Assembly: GCA_965223585.1 (NCBI GenBank) | Contig: CBDCWW010000023.1 | Coordinates: 434,001 to 498,000, forward strand | Origin: CBDCVN01 sp965223585 | Lineage (GTDB): Bacteria; Deinococcota; Deinococci; Deinococcales; Trueperaceae | Direction of reading: 5' to 3' | Length of the DNA: 64,000 nt | Part shown: positions 51,321-61,917 of the stretch, piece after piece | How positions within the stretch are numbered: the first letter of the stretch is position 1 | Layout: every line of letters starts with the position of its first letter | The notes under the pieces: model-generated | The model's input: only the letters and a program-made list of their open reading frames with translations | Told to the model about the DNA's origin: nothing | Databases searched by the model: none | Made by a program: the position numbers and the translations under genes

Positions 51321-54300
51321 TTACCATCTAAAATTTACTCCAAAGCCTGCACCTTGTTCTTGGGTTGAGAAATCAAAATTTGTTTGGAAGCTTACAGTAG
51401 GAGTAAACTTATAGTCAACAGACACACCTACTTTGGCAAAGGGATCATTAAAATCATCATCTTCAAAGTTAACCTCGCTGCGTAAGCTAGCAAAAATATT
51501 AGTTAAATTGTAGCGCAATTCAAAGGTATTGCTTAGAGCAAAATTAGGATCGTTGTAACGTCCTATGCTATAGCTAGCAAATAGGTTTTCATCTAAATAA
51601 CCACCAAGGCTTACGGAAAAACCAAAAGGGCTACTATTATCATCATTTTGAGGGTTCAGGAGAGTACTTAGAGCAGTGGTGCGAATTTCTACTGAAGGTA
51701 CTCCTAGTGATTCACTAATAGCTTTTTGCAATTCAGAAACCAGCAATAAATCAACTGCAGTGTCTAGGGCACTGTAACCCACTGCTGTTCCCAAGCCTTG
51801 TTCTGATATAATGTTGTCCTCAAAGGAAAACCTACCAAAGGTTATTAAACTAGCCAACTCGTCTTCATTTAAAGGACGTGCTTGCCCTTCAAAGTTAATT
51901 AGGGCATTACTACTTAAGTTTAAAGTGTCTGACAATTTAAATTGATAAACCCCCTCTGAAGGTGAAAGTTCCCATGCTCCTTCAAGATCAATATAAACAT
52001 CAAAGTAGTATTGATTTTTGGGGGATAAAAATTCGACATCGCGTCCTAGTCGTGCTTTATCATAGCTCGAGTGAGCCCTAGCAGTTAATTTAGGGAAAAC
52101 ACCACGTGCAGGTTTAAAATCTGCTTTTCCTTCTAAAAGGTCAAAGTCTTGACCTGAATAACGTAACTTACCTTGCACTAAATTGATTCTTCCTTTTAAA
52201 GTTGACTCGGCTGCACTACCACCCAATAGCAGATCTAGGGTAAGCTCAGCGTTACCAAAATTTTCATTAAATCTTAGGTTTCTTGGTGCTGCTAGGTGAA
52301 CGTTATTAAACTTAATGCGCTTGTAATAATCGGGTGGAATTTCTTGAGGTATTTTAGGCCGAGGGACTAAAGTAGTTTCGTGAGCAAAAACCTCACCAGA
52401 GAAAACGTAATCTTGTGTTTGCTTTACCAATTGCAAGTTAACATTGGCTTGGCTCTCACCTACAAAAAACCTCTCAGCTTTTAATAATAACTTATCACCT
52501 GTTAGGTTTAGTGCTAAAGGATTAAGCTTGCCTGTTAGTTGGAAGGTTTCGCCTAGTTGACCGCTCGAGCTAAGCCACCACCCTTGGTCATGATAGATTC
52601 TTCCTGTAAATTCTTTGACTGGACCAAGAACAGGTACATCAAGGTCACCAGCAAAGTCAAAAGTTATGCTATTTGAAAAAGGATTTAGTAAACTTAGTTG
52701 CCCTTGACTGGTTACCATTAAAGTTCCCTGTAAGGCTGAAAGCCCTGTTAAATTGGCACTACCAGTTAATTGTGAGTGTGATAAACCAAAGTTTACTTCG
52801 GTTAGTTGATATTGGTTACCGGCAAGATCAACATCTAGTTGTGGAACACTTAGTAAGATGTGAGGTTCGCTAAGGCTACCAACTGATTTCACTGCTAGAG
52901 AACCTTTAGCAGCAATGTCTACTCCCGTAAAAATTGGTAGGAGCTGTAGAAATGGACTAAAGTCGGCTTCATCAGCGCGGATTTCAAGATTCAACTCTTC
53001 AGCACTTACTTGTCCATTTGCTCGCCAACTACCTACATCAGCAAGAGTATCAATGTTAATGTTACGAAATATAGCTTGTTCTATATGTAATTTTCCTGCT
53101 CTAAATCTAGCATTTACGTTACCAATACTGCGCAAATTACTTAGAGCACTTTCCTCTAAAATAATCTGTTCGCTAGCAAAGATGATTTCACTTTGCCTTG
53201 GCGATCTAAAGGGAACTACAAAATTTGCTCCTCCAGTTAGCTGAGCACTAACATTAGCTTGTCCAAAAACAGCTTCTAAAAGAGTCTCAAAAGGGAAGTA
53301 TTCAAAATTTACTCGTCCAACTAGCTCTTGTTGAGTTGATGTGTATTGTAGCTCTGCTGTACTATTATTGTTTAGGTTTACTAGAGCATTTATATGGGCT
53401 AGATCACCACTTAAACTCACTTGCAAAGGAAAAGTTTGCTCAAAGACACTAGCAGTACTTGTTAATTCTCCTGTTATGACCTCGTCATTGAAATAAACAC
53501 TACCTAGTAAGAGTGCATTAACATAGGGTAAATGCTTATGTAGCTGGGGAATACCAGCTAGAGCAAAGTTATTTAAATCCATCTGTACACTAAGTTCATC
53601 ACCAGCTGTAGGCAAAAACTTAGCAAGTTGAGGCGATAGTTTGGCCCAGCCTAGCTCACCACTTAGTCCTGCACGACCTTCAAAGAAGCTCAGTTCTCCA
53701 GTACCTTGCAAACCTTTAGAAGTAACTCCTAACTGACTACTTAGTATAAGAGGGGAGTCAGGAGAAATTAGGGGCATATTATTAATTTCTATTTGTCCTG
53801 TAGGACCTATGGATCGCTGGTATGCTAAGTTCACATCTGCATTTCCTGAAGCAAACTCTAAATTGGCAATTAAGTTGCCGCTATATTCAGCTAAGTCAAA
53901 ATTACCTTGAACTTTACCTAAATCATTCTCACCACTAAAGTTGAGTTGTTTATTGTTTACAGCAATGCTAAATGGCAGAGTATTCAAAGGTATATAAGCT
54001 ATTTGGTTTTGCTTAGGAGTTAACTCCCCACTAATAAGGCCATTTATACTATCGGCACCGTTTGTCCATTGCAAGTTGCCAGCAAGGGAAATATCTGCAT
54101 AAGAGGTACTACTTACTCCTGTAATGCTTGCTCCATTTTGATCTATGCTTATACGAGCCAAATCATTTGCTAGTGTTAGCCCTTTTTGAGGCAACGCTTT
54201 TAATTCAGAAAGCTGCTGGGGTAGCTGCGTTGTAAGAGCCATGCCTATAATTTCTGTATCAAGTTTAAAGCCACTTTCAGGATTGGCACTTATAGTAAGG

Positions 54301-57300
54301 GGCAAGCCATAAACTGCTGTTGACAATTCCCCACTGCCACTAAGAACATCCGATTGTAGGTTAATGTACAAGTTTTCAGCCCCTTGGCTTATATCTACTC
54401 TAAGAGGCCAGAAATCTCCAGAAACATTCAAGGGATTAGCTAGCACAGGAGAATTAACATTCTGATTACCCCGTAAACTTCCTTCAGTAAAACTAAGGGG
54501 GCCACTAAAATTGTGTGCTTGGCCTAAAAGCTTAATTGCACCTCTGGTATTGGCAGTAATGGTATCAGGAATATGTCCCGTAAGAGTGCTTTCTAAAGAA
54601 ACTTGCCAATTTTGATTTAAGCTTAGATCAGTAGCATTCATAGTGCCACTTACTATTTCTAAGCCTGTTAGTTGCATAGTGCCAGTAAGCTGACCACTAT
54701 ATTGTGTAAAGTCAGCAATGCTTATATCAAAACTCAAATTGCTAGTAGGAGAGTTACTAGACTTGATGTCTGCTGCTAAGAAGTCGTCTCGAGGAATAGC
54801 GGTTATGATTGGCTGCTGGTTTTGTGGAGGATAAATTACTTCGCCTTGCAAGTAGCTATTAGCGCTTCTTAAGGTTAGATCACTTAAATGTATATTAGGA
54901 GCACTCTTCCAGACCTGTGAGGCGTTGATATAGCCTCTGCCCCAAGCTTCTTCTATTGCTGAGTTTTCCCAGTAGGTAGCTATTATTGGTTTTAAATTTA
55001 CCTCGAGCACTTCACCCTGAACCCCCCAACCCTCACGATTAAAGTTACCTGTTAGGTTTAGAGCACTGTCAGCAAAAGTAAACTCCCCACCTTGTAAGTT
55101 AGCTTTTAAGTGGCCCCTAGCTGAAATTATTCCCTCTAGGTAGATATCTCCTAATAAATTTATATCTGCAACATTTGTAAATGTTGTAGGTGATAGCGTT
55201 AGATGCCCCTTTAAATGAGCATAGTCTGCAGGGATATCACTAATAGCTTCAAAAGGAACATCTAAGTTCATATAGCCACTGAGTTGTGGGTTTAGTTCTT
55301 TAGTACCTTGTAGGTTTAAGCTTGCCATAGGTGAATTGTTATAGTTGATACTTCCCAAACCACTAAGTTCCCCATTGCCTGTTACAGCTATTTGTAGTGC
55401 CAGTGACTCTAAAACTGTACTGAGCTGGGCTGTTCCTGTATAGCCCTCTGCTGGTTGCCAAGCTAGGTTGCTCGAGATATTAAAAGAAGCAAGATTCATA
55501 TTCCCATTTAGTCTTACCTCACGCGTATCTAGGCCTTCAAGGTAGGCTTGCAATTGCATTTCTTGCTGTAAAGCAACAATCGCAAAGGAGTTTGCTTCTC
55601 TGTTAATAGTTAGAGAGGTTACCTCTGGTAAAGCAGGATGCTGAAAACTACCAGTTAAAAGTGTTTGAGGAAAAAGGCTACCATTAAGGTTAAGATTGGT
55701 ATTTAGTCCATTAGCTTCAAGAGAACTAATCTGTACATTACCTTCTTGAACATTGCCATAGGCTTGTAACTCATCAAAGCCAAAGAAAGCTTGCCCACTC
55801 AAAGTGCTTTGCCAACTGTAGCCATAGTCTTGTTTACTAGCTGTTCCAGCAAGTTGAGTTTCAGCTAGAGTCACATTCCATATAAATGATTTTTCGTTTC
55901 TTTGTAATAGAAGGGTTGCAGGTTGGTTTTGATAGTTTGCTCGAGCCAACAAACCCTCAGCCCCTAACTCAACACTAATAACTCCAAGGTTACTGAGTTC
56001 TGGATTATCTAGGTTCAAATTAAAGTTTTGCCAAGAATCACCTTGGGCATTTAGCAATATTTCTCCTACTGAGCCCTGCAAGTGGAAACCAATCTGAGCA
56101 TTAGCTTGAAGGTTAACATTGAAAGCTTGTCCCCAAGCTTGCCCTTGAGGATTAGCTGTTATATCAAAGTTTAAGCAGCCTATTAGATTCTTAAAATTTG
56201 TGGTGCAAGCATCTTGTAAAGATAAAAGTGTAATCTGCCCTGATGCTAACCCTGCAATTTCTACTTCAATTGGCACAAAATTTTGTAAATAGGCTAGGCT
56301 AAAATCATTTAGGTAAGCACTTAAACTTAAGGCTTGACCGTTATCTTGGGTATTAAAAGTGATTATCTCATTGTCAAACTGCAAAGTACCATTTACCTCG
56401 TTACTTTGCAAAGAGCCATTGGCTTCTAGTTTTAGGGGTACTGAAACCCCATTATAATTAATGTTAGTAGTAGCATAACCCTGCCAACCTTGCTCCCTTA
56501 AGCTTTCACCTTGTAGCTGTGCATTCGCTTCTCTACTAAGAGTCAAAGTAGTCACTTCAGGTAAAGCAGAGTGATAAAAACTCCCTGTTAAGAGTGTTTG
56601 AGGAAAAAGGCTACCATTAAGACTAAGACTGCTATCTATTCCTGTAGCTTCAAGGGAGCTAACTTGCACATTTCCTGCTTGAAAGTTGCCATAGGCTTGA
56701 AACTCATCAAAACCTAAAAGTGCTTGACCACTTAGTGTGCTTTGCCAGTTATAGCCATAATCTTGTTTATTTGCTGTTCCAGCAAGTTGAGCCTCAGCTA
56801 AGGTTAAAGCCCATGAGAATGCTTCTTCATTACCTTGTAATAAAAGACTTGCAGGTTGATTTTTGTAGTTTGCTCGAGCCAACAAACCCTCAGTCCCTAA
56901 TTCAACAGTAATAACTCCAAGATCACTGAATTCTGGACCAGCTAAACCCAAATTAAAGTTTTGCCAAGAATTACCTTGGGCAGTTAGTGATATTCCGCTT
57001 ACTGAGCCTTGTAGTTGAAAACCAGTTTGTGCGTTGGCTTGAAGATTAACATTAAAAGCTTGCCCCAAGGCTTGACCTCGTGGATTAGCGGTTATGTCAA
57101 AATCCAAGCAACTTATTAGGGTTTTAAAGTTTGTGGTGCACGCATTTTGCAAAGCCAAGAGTGTAATCTGACCAGATGCTAACCCTGCGATTTCTGTTTC
57201 TATGGGCACAAAATCCTGTAAGGAAGCTAGGTCAAAATCACTTAAGTAAGCACTTAGACGTAAGTTCTGACCGTCATCCTGAGCACTAACAGTGATTGTC

Positions 57301-60300
57301 TCTTCACCAAGCTGTAAAGCACCATTTATTTCACTATTTTGCAAAGAGCCAGCAGCTTCTAGTTTTAGTGGTACTGGGCTTTCATTGTAATTAATGGTAG
57401 TCGTAGCGTAACCCTGCCAATCTTGCCCTTTTAATGTTATTTCGCCTTGCAATTGCGAATTTAAAGCAGTGAAGGCATTACTATTTAGTGCAAAGTCGCT
57501 TTGAATACCCTCTCTATCAATAATTACATTATTGGCATTAACGATGTTGCCTACAGCAGCACCTAAGAACTTAGGGTTAGCAAGGTCACCTTGAAGTTTT
57601 CCACTTAAGTGATGAGCTTCTCCCTTTAGTAAAAAGGGTAAGATAAGTTCTCCTGCCCAGTTATTATTAGCAAGGGTAATATTTGTTGTTTCATTGGTAG
57701 CTTCTACTAAAAGACCATCTTGCCAAGATGCATTAACTTGGACTGTCTGGGAAGGCAAGTGAACACTAGATTGATTAAATTCTTTACTGACTAAATTTCC
57801 TTGAAATTGTGGTTTAGTTAGCTCTCCTATTATGCGGCCAGAAAGTTCTATTTGCTGGTTTTTGGTGGTGAGCTCGAGCCCAAGCTCAGGCATAATTTGC
57901 CCTGCTATGCTAGTCTCAAAACCGCTAATTTCAGGGTTGACACTAACAAATAGGCCACTATCTTCTCCCGAAAGTTGCCAAGTTGTATTAAAGCCCGATA
58001 CTGTCGTGAAAACGTTAGCTGAGCCTTGCCATAGATTTGTTGATTGCTGGTAACCTAAATCACCATTAACGTTGATTACAGCACCTTGCAAATCTTCTGC
58101 TATCAAATGATCATGTAATGCAAAGTCATTAGCTTGAAACTGCAAAGACCCTGAACCAAATTCATAAGAAGCAGTTAAACCATCAGTATTTAAATTAAGC
58201 AAGGCTTCATTACCTTGTCCACTGAGGTTTAAGATGTTAGAGCCAAGCGTTCCCTCAACTTGATAGCTTAGATCCAAAGGTTGGAATTGTGCTGTTAGAA
58301 TTATTTGCTCTGCTATTTTTAAAGGTAAATTTATGTTATCTATATAGGGTTTAGTAGCTAATATACCTGCAAGGCTCAGATTATCTAATGAACCATTTAA
58401 GCTTAAGGGGTTCCCATCAATTGACAAGGAACCTTGAAAGTTGCCTTTAGGTAAGTCTTGCCCAACATAAACTTCGGTATCTAGCTCTAAAACTATACTT
58501 TGATTAAAGTCTTCCCAGTTAGCAACTTGCTTTATTTGCCCGCTAATTTGCCAAGAATCAAGCCAAGATAAATGCAGTTGCGAGTTACCCACACTAATAT
58601 CAGCATAGCGATCTTTAATATTGCTGCTAACTGAATAAGGTTGGGAGGGTAGCACTAAACCATTAAGCTTGGAATTTGTGGCTTTAAATAAGTCAATAAA
58701 ACCTTCACCATTTAGTTGCAAGTCATCATAATTGCCTTGTAAACCTACTTCAGCTACGTCACCTAAGTAAACCTGACTATTGAAATTAGGAAAAACTTGT
58801 CCTTCTAAACGGACATCTTTACCTAAAAACTTTCCTTTTAGCTGAGCAAGTATGCTAGCCCCTTGCCCAGCAAGGTTGCCATTAACCCCTAGCCCCCAAG
58901 CCTTACCAGTAAATGATGCCTCACCATCAAAGTCAGTTTTACCATTTAAAGAAGTAACTTGCATTTCGCCTTGTAAATCACCAGCTATGTTAGTTCCCAT
59001 GCCAAAAAGTGGAGCAACCTTCTCTGGGGCAACGCTGCCTGAAAAATGCCAAGGCCAGTTTGTTAAATCATTTGGTGAGCCATTACCTTGTATATCTAAG
59101 GTGTCATTTACCTTAGCATTAAGGAAAAGCTTTTCTTCTTTAAGTTGCAAGTTGACATTAGCATTATTTTGAAGGGCTTTCCCCTTAAGCTCAGCACTTT
59201 TAGCTATTAAATTAACTGTACCATCAAAATCAACGTTTTCGTGTAGCTGTACTGAAGCTATTTCAAAGCCACTTTGTAGGTTTAATTCTGTGACAGCTTC
59301 GTTAAGGTTGCCTTGCAGATTTATAAAAGAATCTTCTGCTTCACCTTTAAGATCAAAGTTTAGAGCTTCTTGCCAAGTAGGTAAGGAAGCATACACATCA
59401 CCTACTAAGCTCAGGTCTTTGTTAGCAAAGGCTAGAGGGAAATCTTGTAGGTGAGCAGCTAGATCATCTCCTATTATCTTAAAAGCAAGGTTATTGGCAA
59501 CGCCTTGGAAGTTTATCGGCTGATGTTGTTTCCAGCTAAACTCTGCTTTAGGGTTTGTGAATTGTAGGGTTGAAAGCATTAATTCACTACTAGAGAAATT
59601 TGCTTTAGTGTTCCATAGATCATCAAGCTCGAGCACTCCCTCTCCTTGAACAGTTCCTGTAAATGGAGGCTTAAAAGGCAAAGGAGAAAGCTGATAGTTC
59701 ATTTCGCCTAGTTGTTGGCTAAAGTTTAAATCCCCTTTGGCACTGAAGTCACCAAAGCTAGTTTCTATGTTTACAAAATCTTGGGCGTTTTCTAGGGTTG
59801 CCCTAGCTTCACCAACCATTCCTATATCTACTACTTCTCCAAGAAAACTAAGTGATAGTGGGTCTTTTGTGCTTAGGTCTAGCTCGAGTGGCAAGTCATA
59901 ATAAGGCCCATTAGCGTTTACCTTAGCTGTTAATGGCTCATTAAGGTAAGGAATATGAAAATCTATAATATTTAGCTCTGCGATAAGGTCTTCATCTATA
60001 AGAGTGCCTGTAGCGTTTATGCTTGCCCCTAAACTATCTGCCCCACTAACATTAAGAGCCCATAAACCTTCTTCGGGTGTAGCTGTAAGCTCAACTTCTG
60101 CTTTACGCTCTAGAGTATTACTATCAAAGTGGGTAAGTACTTCCCCAGCAAGCCCTTCTTTACTTTGCTCTAAGTGCATATCAACTGTAGTAACAATATC
60201 TGCTTCCCACCAGCGTAAAGATCTAGCGTTACCAGTTATCAATAAAGATTCTTCTTGGTCTATAGCAACCTCAAAGTTGCCCTCTGCAATATCAGCCCCT

Positions 60301-61397
60301 ACATGAACATTGGGTCCTTTATGAGTATGGAAGGCAATATCAACCGCTAGATTGTCAAGGTCTTTGCCTAATAGTTGTCCCCCACCTAAAGCTTCACCTT
60401 TTAGGTCAATATAATTCCACCCAGAAAGGTTAAGGGTTACATCTGCCTTGCCTTGTGCATTTAAAAAGCTTTGTGCAAAAGGTAGCCACTGCTGGTTGTT
60501 TAACCAAAGAATAGCTTCAGCTAATTGTGGTGATCCCTGAATTTTCCCTTGCCAACGTTCTTCACTAATGTTAGCATTATAGTGCCCTGTTACTTCTGCT
60601 CCTAAAGCTTGCCCTTTTACATTAGCCAGCAACATAGAGTCACTGTAATTAACTTCACCATGCACATCGGTAATAGCAATGCCTATAATAGAAGTGCTAA
60701 CTTGCTCGAGTTCTGCAGTAGCTTCTATACCATCTGGTTCTAGCCAAACTGTTCCAGCAATTTTCCCCGTTTCTACATCTGGATACCATAGTCTAGCGAG
60801 GCGTAAATCGGTATCCCAAAAATCAATTTGACCTAATAACGGATTTAAACTTAAAAGATTCGCCTCAAAACGACTTTGCCCTTCAGAAGTTGTTAAAAGA
60901 GCACGAACTTTAGAATCTTCTCCCAAGAACTCAACCTCAGATAAGTTAAAATTAGGGAGTGCATAAGGCACATTGTTAACGCTTAAGGTTAGGCCATCAA
61001 TATCAAGCTTTTTTAGAACGGGTTTAATGCCTTTAGTAGTACCCCCCGAATCATCACTAACTAATTCAGAAAGACTTAGATTGCCCTCCACTTCTTTTAA
61101 AGCTAAAGATAAAGGAAGTTTACCTCTAAGCAAAGCTGGTAAAAAGTAACTGACTTTAAGTTGTTCCAAAGTAAGATCAATTCCTTGACCTTGTAGTAAT
61201 ACTTTTTCAAGATTAATGCCTAACCAAGGGTTACCCTTGTTTTCTGCAAAATCTAAGTTGTAGCCAGAGTCTAGTAAAATATTTTGAGCTTTATTTAATA
61301 GCCAAGTCCTACCAAAAGAACTTTGTGGTAATAGATAAAGGGTTAATAATATAGAAAATGAAATAGTAAGAGTTAAGGTGCGTTTCTTCACGGTCAC
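51321..61397 (-). CDS. tamB: Giant TamB-type translocation/assembly protein (AsmA-like bridge)
   Basis: 3358 residues. One N-terminal membrane anchor (about 7-25), then a very long beta-rich region of repeated amphipathic strands with L-x-G-x and N-x-G patterns, the hallmark of bridge-like proteins that span the periplasm. The C-terminal 400 residues hold the TamB (DUF490) domain with GKADFKPARG-like LLEGKADFKPARGVFP, LITFGRFSFEDNI and an ending FGVNFRW resembling an outer-membrane strand. TamB-like proteins assist outer-membrane biogenesis and lipid transport. E. coli TamB is about 1260 residues, so this one is more than twice as long. A near-exact 311-residue tandem duplication lies at about residues 1315-1935. 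GTG start. Confidence 0.88.
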   Translation of the reverse strand: MTVKKRTLTLTISFSILLTLYLLPQSSFGRTWLLNKAQNILLDSGYNLDFAENKGNPWLGINLEKVLLQGQGIDLTLEQLKVSYFLPALLRGKLPLSLALKEVEGNLSLSELVSDDSGGTTKGIKPVLKKLDIDGLTLSVNNVPYALPNFNLSEVEFLGEDSKVRALLTTSEGQSRFEANLLSLNPLLGQIDFWDTDLRLARLWYPDVETGKIAGTVWLEPDGIEATAELEQVSTSIIGIAITDVHGEVNYSDSMLLANVKGQALGAEVTGHYNANISEERWQGKIQGSPQLAEAILWLNNQQWLPFAQSFLNAQGKADVTLNLSGWNYIDLKGEALGGGQLLGKDLDNLAVDIAFHTHKGPNVHVGADIAEGNFEVAIDQEESLLITGNARSLRWWEADIVTTVDMHLEQSKEGLAGEVLTHFDSNTLERKAEVELTATPEEGLWALNVSGADSLGASINATGTLIDEDLIAELNIIDFHIPYLNEPLTAKVNANGPYYDLPLELDLSTKDPLSLSFLGEVVDIGMVGEARATLENAQDFVNIETSFGDFSAKGDLNFSQQLGEMNYQLSPLPFKPPFTGTVQGEGVLELDDLWNTKANFSSSELMLSTLQFTNPKAEFSWKQHQPINFQGVANNLAFKIIGDDLAAHLQDFPLAFANKDLSLVGDVYASLPTWQEALNFDLKGEAEDSFINLQGNLNEAVTELNLQSGFEIASVQLHENVDFDGTVNLIAKSAELKGKALQNNANVNLQLKEEKLFLNAKVNDTLDIQGNGSPNDLTNWPWHFSGSVAPEKVAPLFGMGTNIAGDLQGEMQVTSLNGKTDFDGEASFTGKAWGLGVNGNLAGQGASILAQLKGKFLGKDVRLEGQVFPNFNSQVYLGDVAEVGLQGNYDDLQLNGEGFIDLFKATNSKLNGLVLPSQPYSVSSNIKDRYADISVGNSQLHLSWLDSWQISGQIKQVANWEDFNQSIVLELDTEVYVGQDLPKGNFQGSLSIDGNPLSLNGSLDNLSLAGILATKPYIDNINLPLKIAEQIILTAQFQPLDLSYQVEGTLGSNILNLSGQGNEALLNLNTDGLTASYEFGSGSLQFQANDFALHDHLIAEDLQGAVINVNGDLGYQQSTNLWQGSANVFTTVSGFNTTWQLSGEDSGLFVSVNPEISGFETSIAGQIMPELGLELTTKNQQIELSGRIIGELTKPQFQGNLVSKEFNQSSVHLPSQTVQVNASWQDGLLVEATNETTNITLANNNWAGELILPFLLKGEAHHLSGKLQGDLANPKFLGAAVGNIVNANNVIIDREGIQSDFALNSNAFTALNSQLQGEITLKGQDWQGYATTTINYNESPVPLKLEAAGSLQNSEINGALQLGEETITVSAQDDGQNLRLSAYLSDFDLASLQDFVPIETEIAGLASGQITLLALQNACTTNFKTLISCLDFDITANPRGQALGQAFNVNLQANAQTGFQLQGSVSGISLTAQGNSWQNFNLGLAGPEFSDLGVITVELGTEGLLARANYKNQPASLLLQGNEEAFSWALTLAEAQLAGTANKQDYGYNWQSTLSGQALLGFDEFQAYGNFQAGNVQVSSLEATGIDSSLSLNGSLFPQTLLTGSFYHSALPEVTTLTLSREANAQLQGESLREQGWQGYATTNINYNGVSVPLKLEANGSLQSNEVNGTLQFDNEIITFNTQDNGQALSLSAYLNDFSLAYLQNFVPIEVEIAGLASGQITLLSLQDACTTNFKNLIGCLNFDITANPQGQAWGQAFNVNLQANAQIGFHLQGSVGEILLNAQGDSWQNFNLNLDNPELSNLGVISVELGAEGLLARANYQNQPATLLLQRNEKSFIWNVTLAETQLAGTASKQDYGYSWQSTLSGQAFFGFDELQAYGNVQEGNVQISSLEANGLNTNLNLNGSLFPQTLLTGSFQHPALPEVTSLTINREANSFAIVALQQEMQLQAYLEGLDTREVRLNGNMNLASFNISSNLAWQPAEGYTGTAQLSTVLESLALQIAVTGNGELSGLGSINYNNSPMASLNLQGTKELNPQLSGYMNLDVPFEAISDIPADYAHLKGHLTLSPTTFTNVADINLLGDIYLEGIISARGHLKANLQGGEFTFADSALNLTGNFNREGWGVQGEVLEVNLKPIIATYWENSAIEEAWGRGYINASQVWKSAPNIHLSDLTLRSANSYLQGEVIYPPQNQQPIITAIPRDDFLAADIKSSNSPTSNLSFDISIADFTQYSGQLTGTMQLTGLEIVSGTMNATDLSLNQNWQVSLESTLTGHIPDTITANTRGAIKLLGQAHNFSGPLSFTEGSLRGNQNVNSPVLANPLNVSGDFWPLRVDISQGAENLYINLQSDVLSGSGELSTAVYGLPLTISANPESGFKLDTEIIGMALTTQLPQQLSELKALPQKGLTLANDLARISIDQNGASITGVSSTSYADISLAGNLQWTNGADSINGLISGELTPKQNQIAYIPLNTLPFSIAVNNKQLNFSGENDLGKVQGNFDLAEYSGNLIANLEFASGNADVNLAYQRSIGPTGQIEINNMPLISPDSPLILSSQLGVTSKGLQGTGELSFFEGRAGLSGELGWAKLSPQLAKFLPTAGDELSVQMDLNNFALAGIPQLHKHLPYVNALLLGSVYFNDEVITGELTSTASVFEQTFPLQVSLSGDLAHINALVNLNNNSTAELQYTSTQQELVGRVNFEYFPFETLLEAVFGQANVSAQLTGGANFVVPFRSPRQSEIIFASEQIILEESALSNLRSIGNVNARFRAGKLHIEQAIFRNINIDTLADVGSWRANGQVSAEELNLEIRADEADFSPFLQLLPIFTGVDIAAKGSLAVKSVGSLSEPHILLSVPQLDVDLAGNQYQLTEVNFGLSHSQLTGSANLTGLSALQGTLMVTSQGQLSLLNPFSNSITFDFAGDLDVPVLGPVKEFTGRIYHDQGWWLSSSGQLGETFQLTGKLNPLALNLTGDKLLLKAERFFVGESQANVNLQLVKQTQDYVFSGEVFAHETTLVPRPKIPQEIPPDYYKRIKFNNVHLAAPRNLRFNENFGNAELTLDLLLGGSAAESTLKGRINLVQGKLRYSGQDFDLLEGKADFKPARGVFPKLTARAHSSYDKARLGRDVEFLSPKNQYYFDVYIDLEGAWELSPSEGVYQFKLSDTLNLSSNALINFEGQARPLNEDELASLITFGRFSFEDNIISEQGLGTAVGYSALDTAVDLLLVSELQKAISESLGVPSVEIRTTALSTLLNPQNDDNSSPFGFSVSLGGYLDENLFASYSIGRYNDPNFALSNTFELRYNLTNIFASLRSEVNFEDDDFNDPFAKVGVSVDYKFTPTVSFQTNFDFSTQEQGAGFGVNFRW
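55590..57455 (-). repeat. 933-base tandem duplication inside tamB
   Basis: Landmarks recur exactly 933 bases apart: CTGCCAA at 56481 and 57414, GTGTTTGAGG at 55661 and 56594, GTGTAATCTG at 56228 and 57161. The encoded 311-residue units share EIAGLASGQITLL, NFDITANP/DFDITANP, GQAFNVNLQANAQ and LFPQTLLTGSF. The outer limits are approximate. Confidence 0.85.
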
Positions 61398-61402
61398 CTT
61401 GT

Positions 61403-61408
61403 ATTATA
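61403..61408 (-). promoter_or_regulatory. -10 box of a probable leaderless promoter for tamB
   Basis: On the minus strand TATAAT ends 5 bases before the GTG, with ACAAG between. A transcript would begin at or within a base or two of the start codon. Confidence 0.55.
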
Positions 61409-61503
61409 GGAGCATAAGTGATGATTTTGTGTAGCTAATTATGCAGATTATGTGTGGGATTTTGTGAAATTGCTCGAGGCTACAAGCCTTGTAATCAAAA
61501 GAC

Positions 61504-61622
61504 CTAATATTCTACTACTTGAATATCTGTTTTATCAAAGTCATTGCCCTTAAATAAAAGTGGCAACTTTTTTTCCTTTGCTAAGGCATAGAAAAAACAA
61601 TCACCATAATTAAGTTCAGCAG
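61504..61622 (-). pseudogene. vapC: VapC-type PIN toxin, C-terminal remnant
   Basis: Downstream of vapB the minus strand reads YPAELNYGDCFFYALAKEKK, then LPLLFKGNDFDKTDI, and stops at 61504. This is the C-terminal third of a PIN-domain ribonuclease (the GDC-F-YALA and LLFKG-DF segment with its conserved Asp). The N-terminal two thirds, including the first catalytic Asp, are missing. A TAG precedes the open stretch. The toxin is inactive. Confidence 0.8.
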
Positions 61623-61651
61623 GGTATATACTCTAGTGTCTATGGCCACCA

Positions 61652-61909
61652 TCAGGAAGGCAGTCCATTAGAGTCATAACCAAGTATTTCATCAGCAGAG
61701 CGATTGTTAAGTACAGGAAGGGAGGCATAATGCTTCCCTATTGCCAACACCTCTTCTACTAGGTCTTCTATATCATTTCCTTCATGCTGGATCCGCTCGA
61801 GTCGTTCACGTAAGGAAGATATAACAGCTTGCGTGATGGTTTCTCCTGTTTCACTAGCGACTGTTCTGGCTAGATGGTCAGCTTCAGGATCTTTAATATT
61901 TAAGGGCAT
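61652..61909 (-). CDS. vapB: VapB-type antitoxin (Rv0623-like transcription factor family)
   Basis: 85 residues. MPLNIKDPEADHLARTVASE, TGETITQAVISSLRERLERI and the C-terminal SADEILGYDSNGLPS are characteristic of the PSK_trans_fac/VapB group. The N-terminal ribbon-helix-helix binds the operon's own promoter, and the C-terminus wraps the PIN toxin. The protein looks complete, while the toxin gene behind it survives only as a fragment. The promoter has two TATAAT copies directly upstream; the more distant (8 bases) is the likelier one. Confidence 0.88.
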   Translation of the reverse strand: MPLNIKDPEADHLARTVASETGETITQAVISSLRERLERIQHEGNDIEDLVEEVLAIGKHYASLPVLNNRSADEILGYDSNGLPS

Positions 61910-61917
61910 AATTATAC

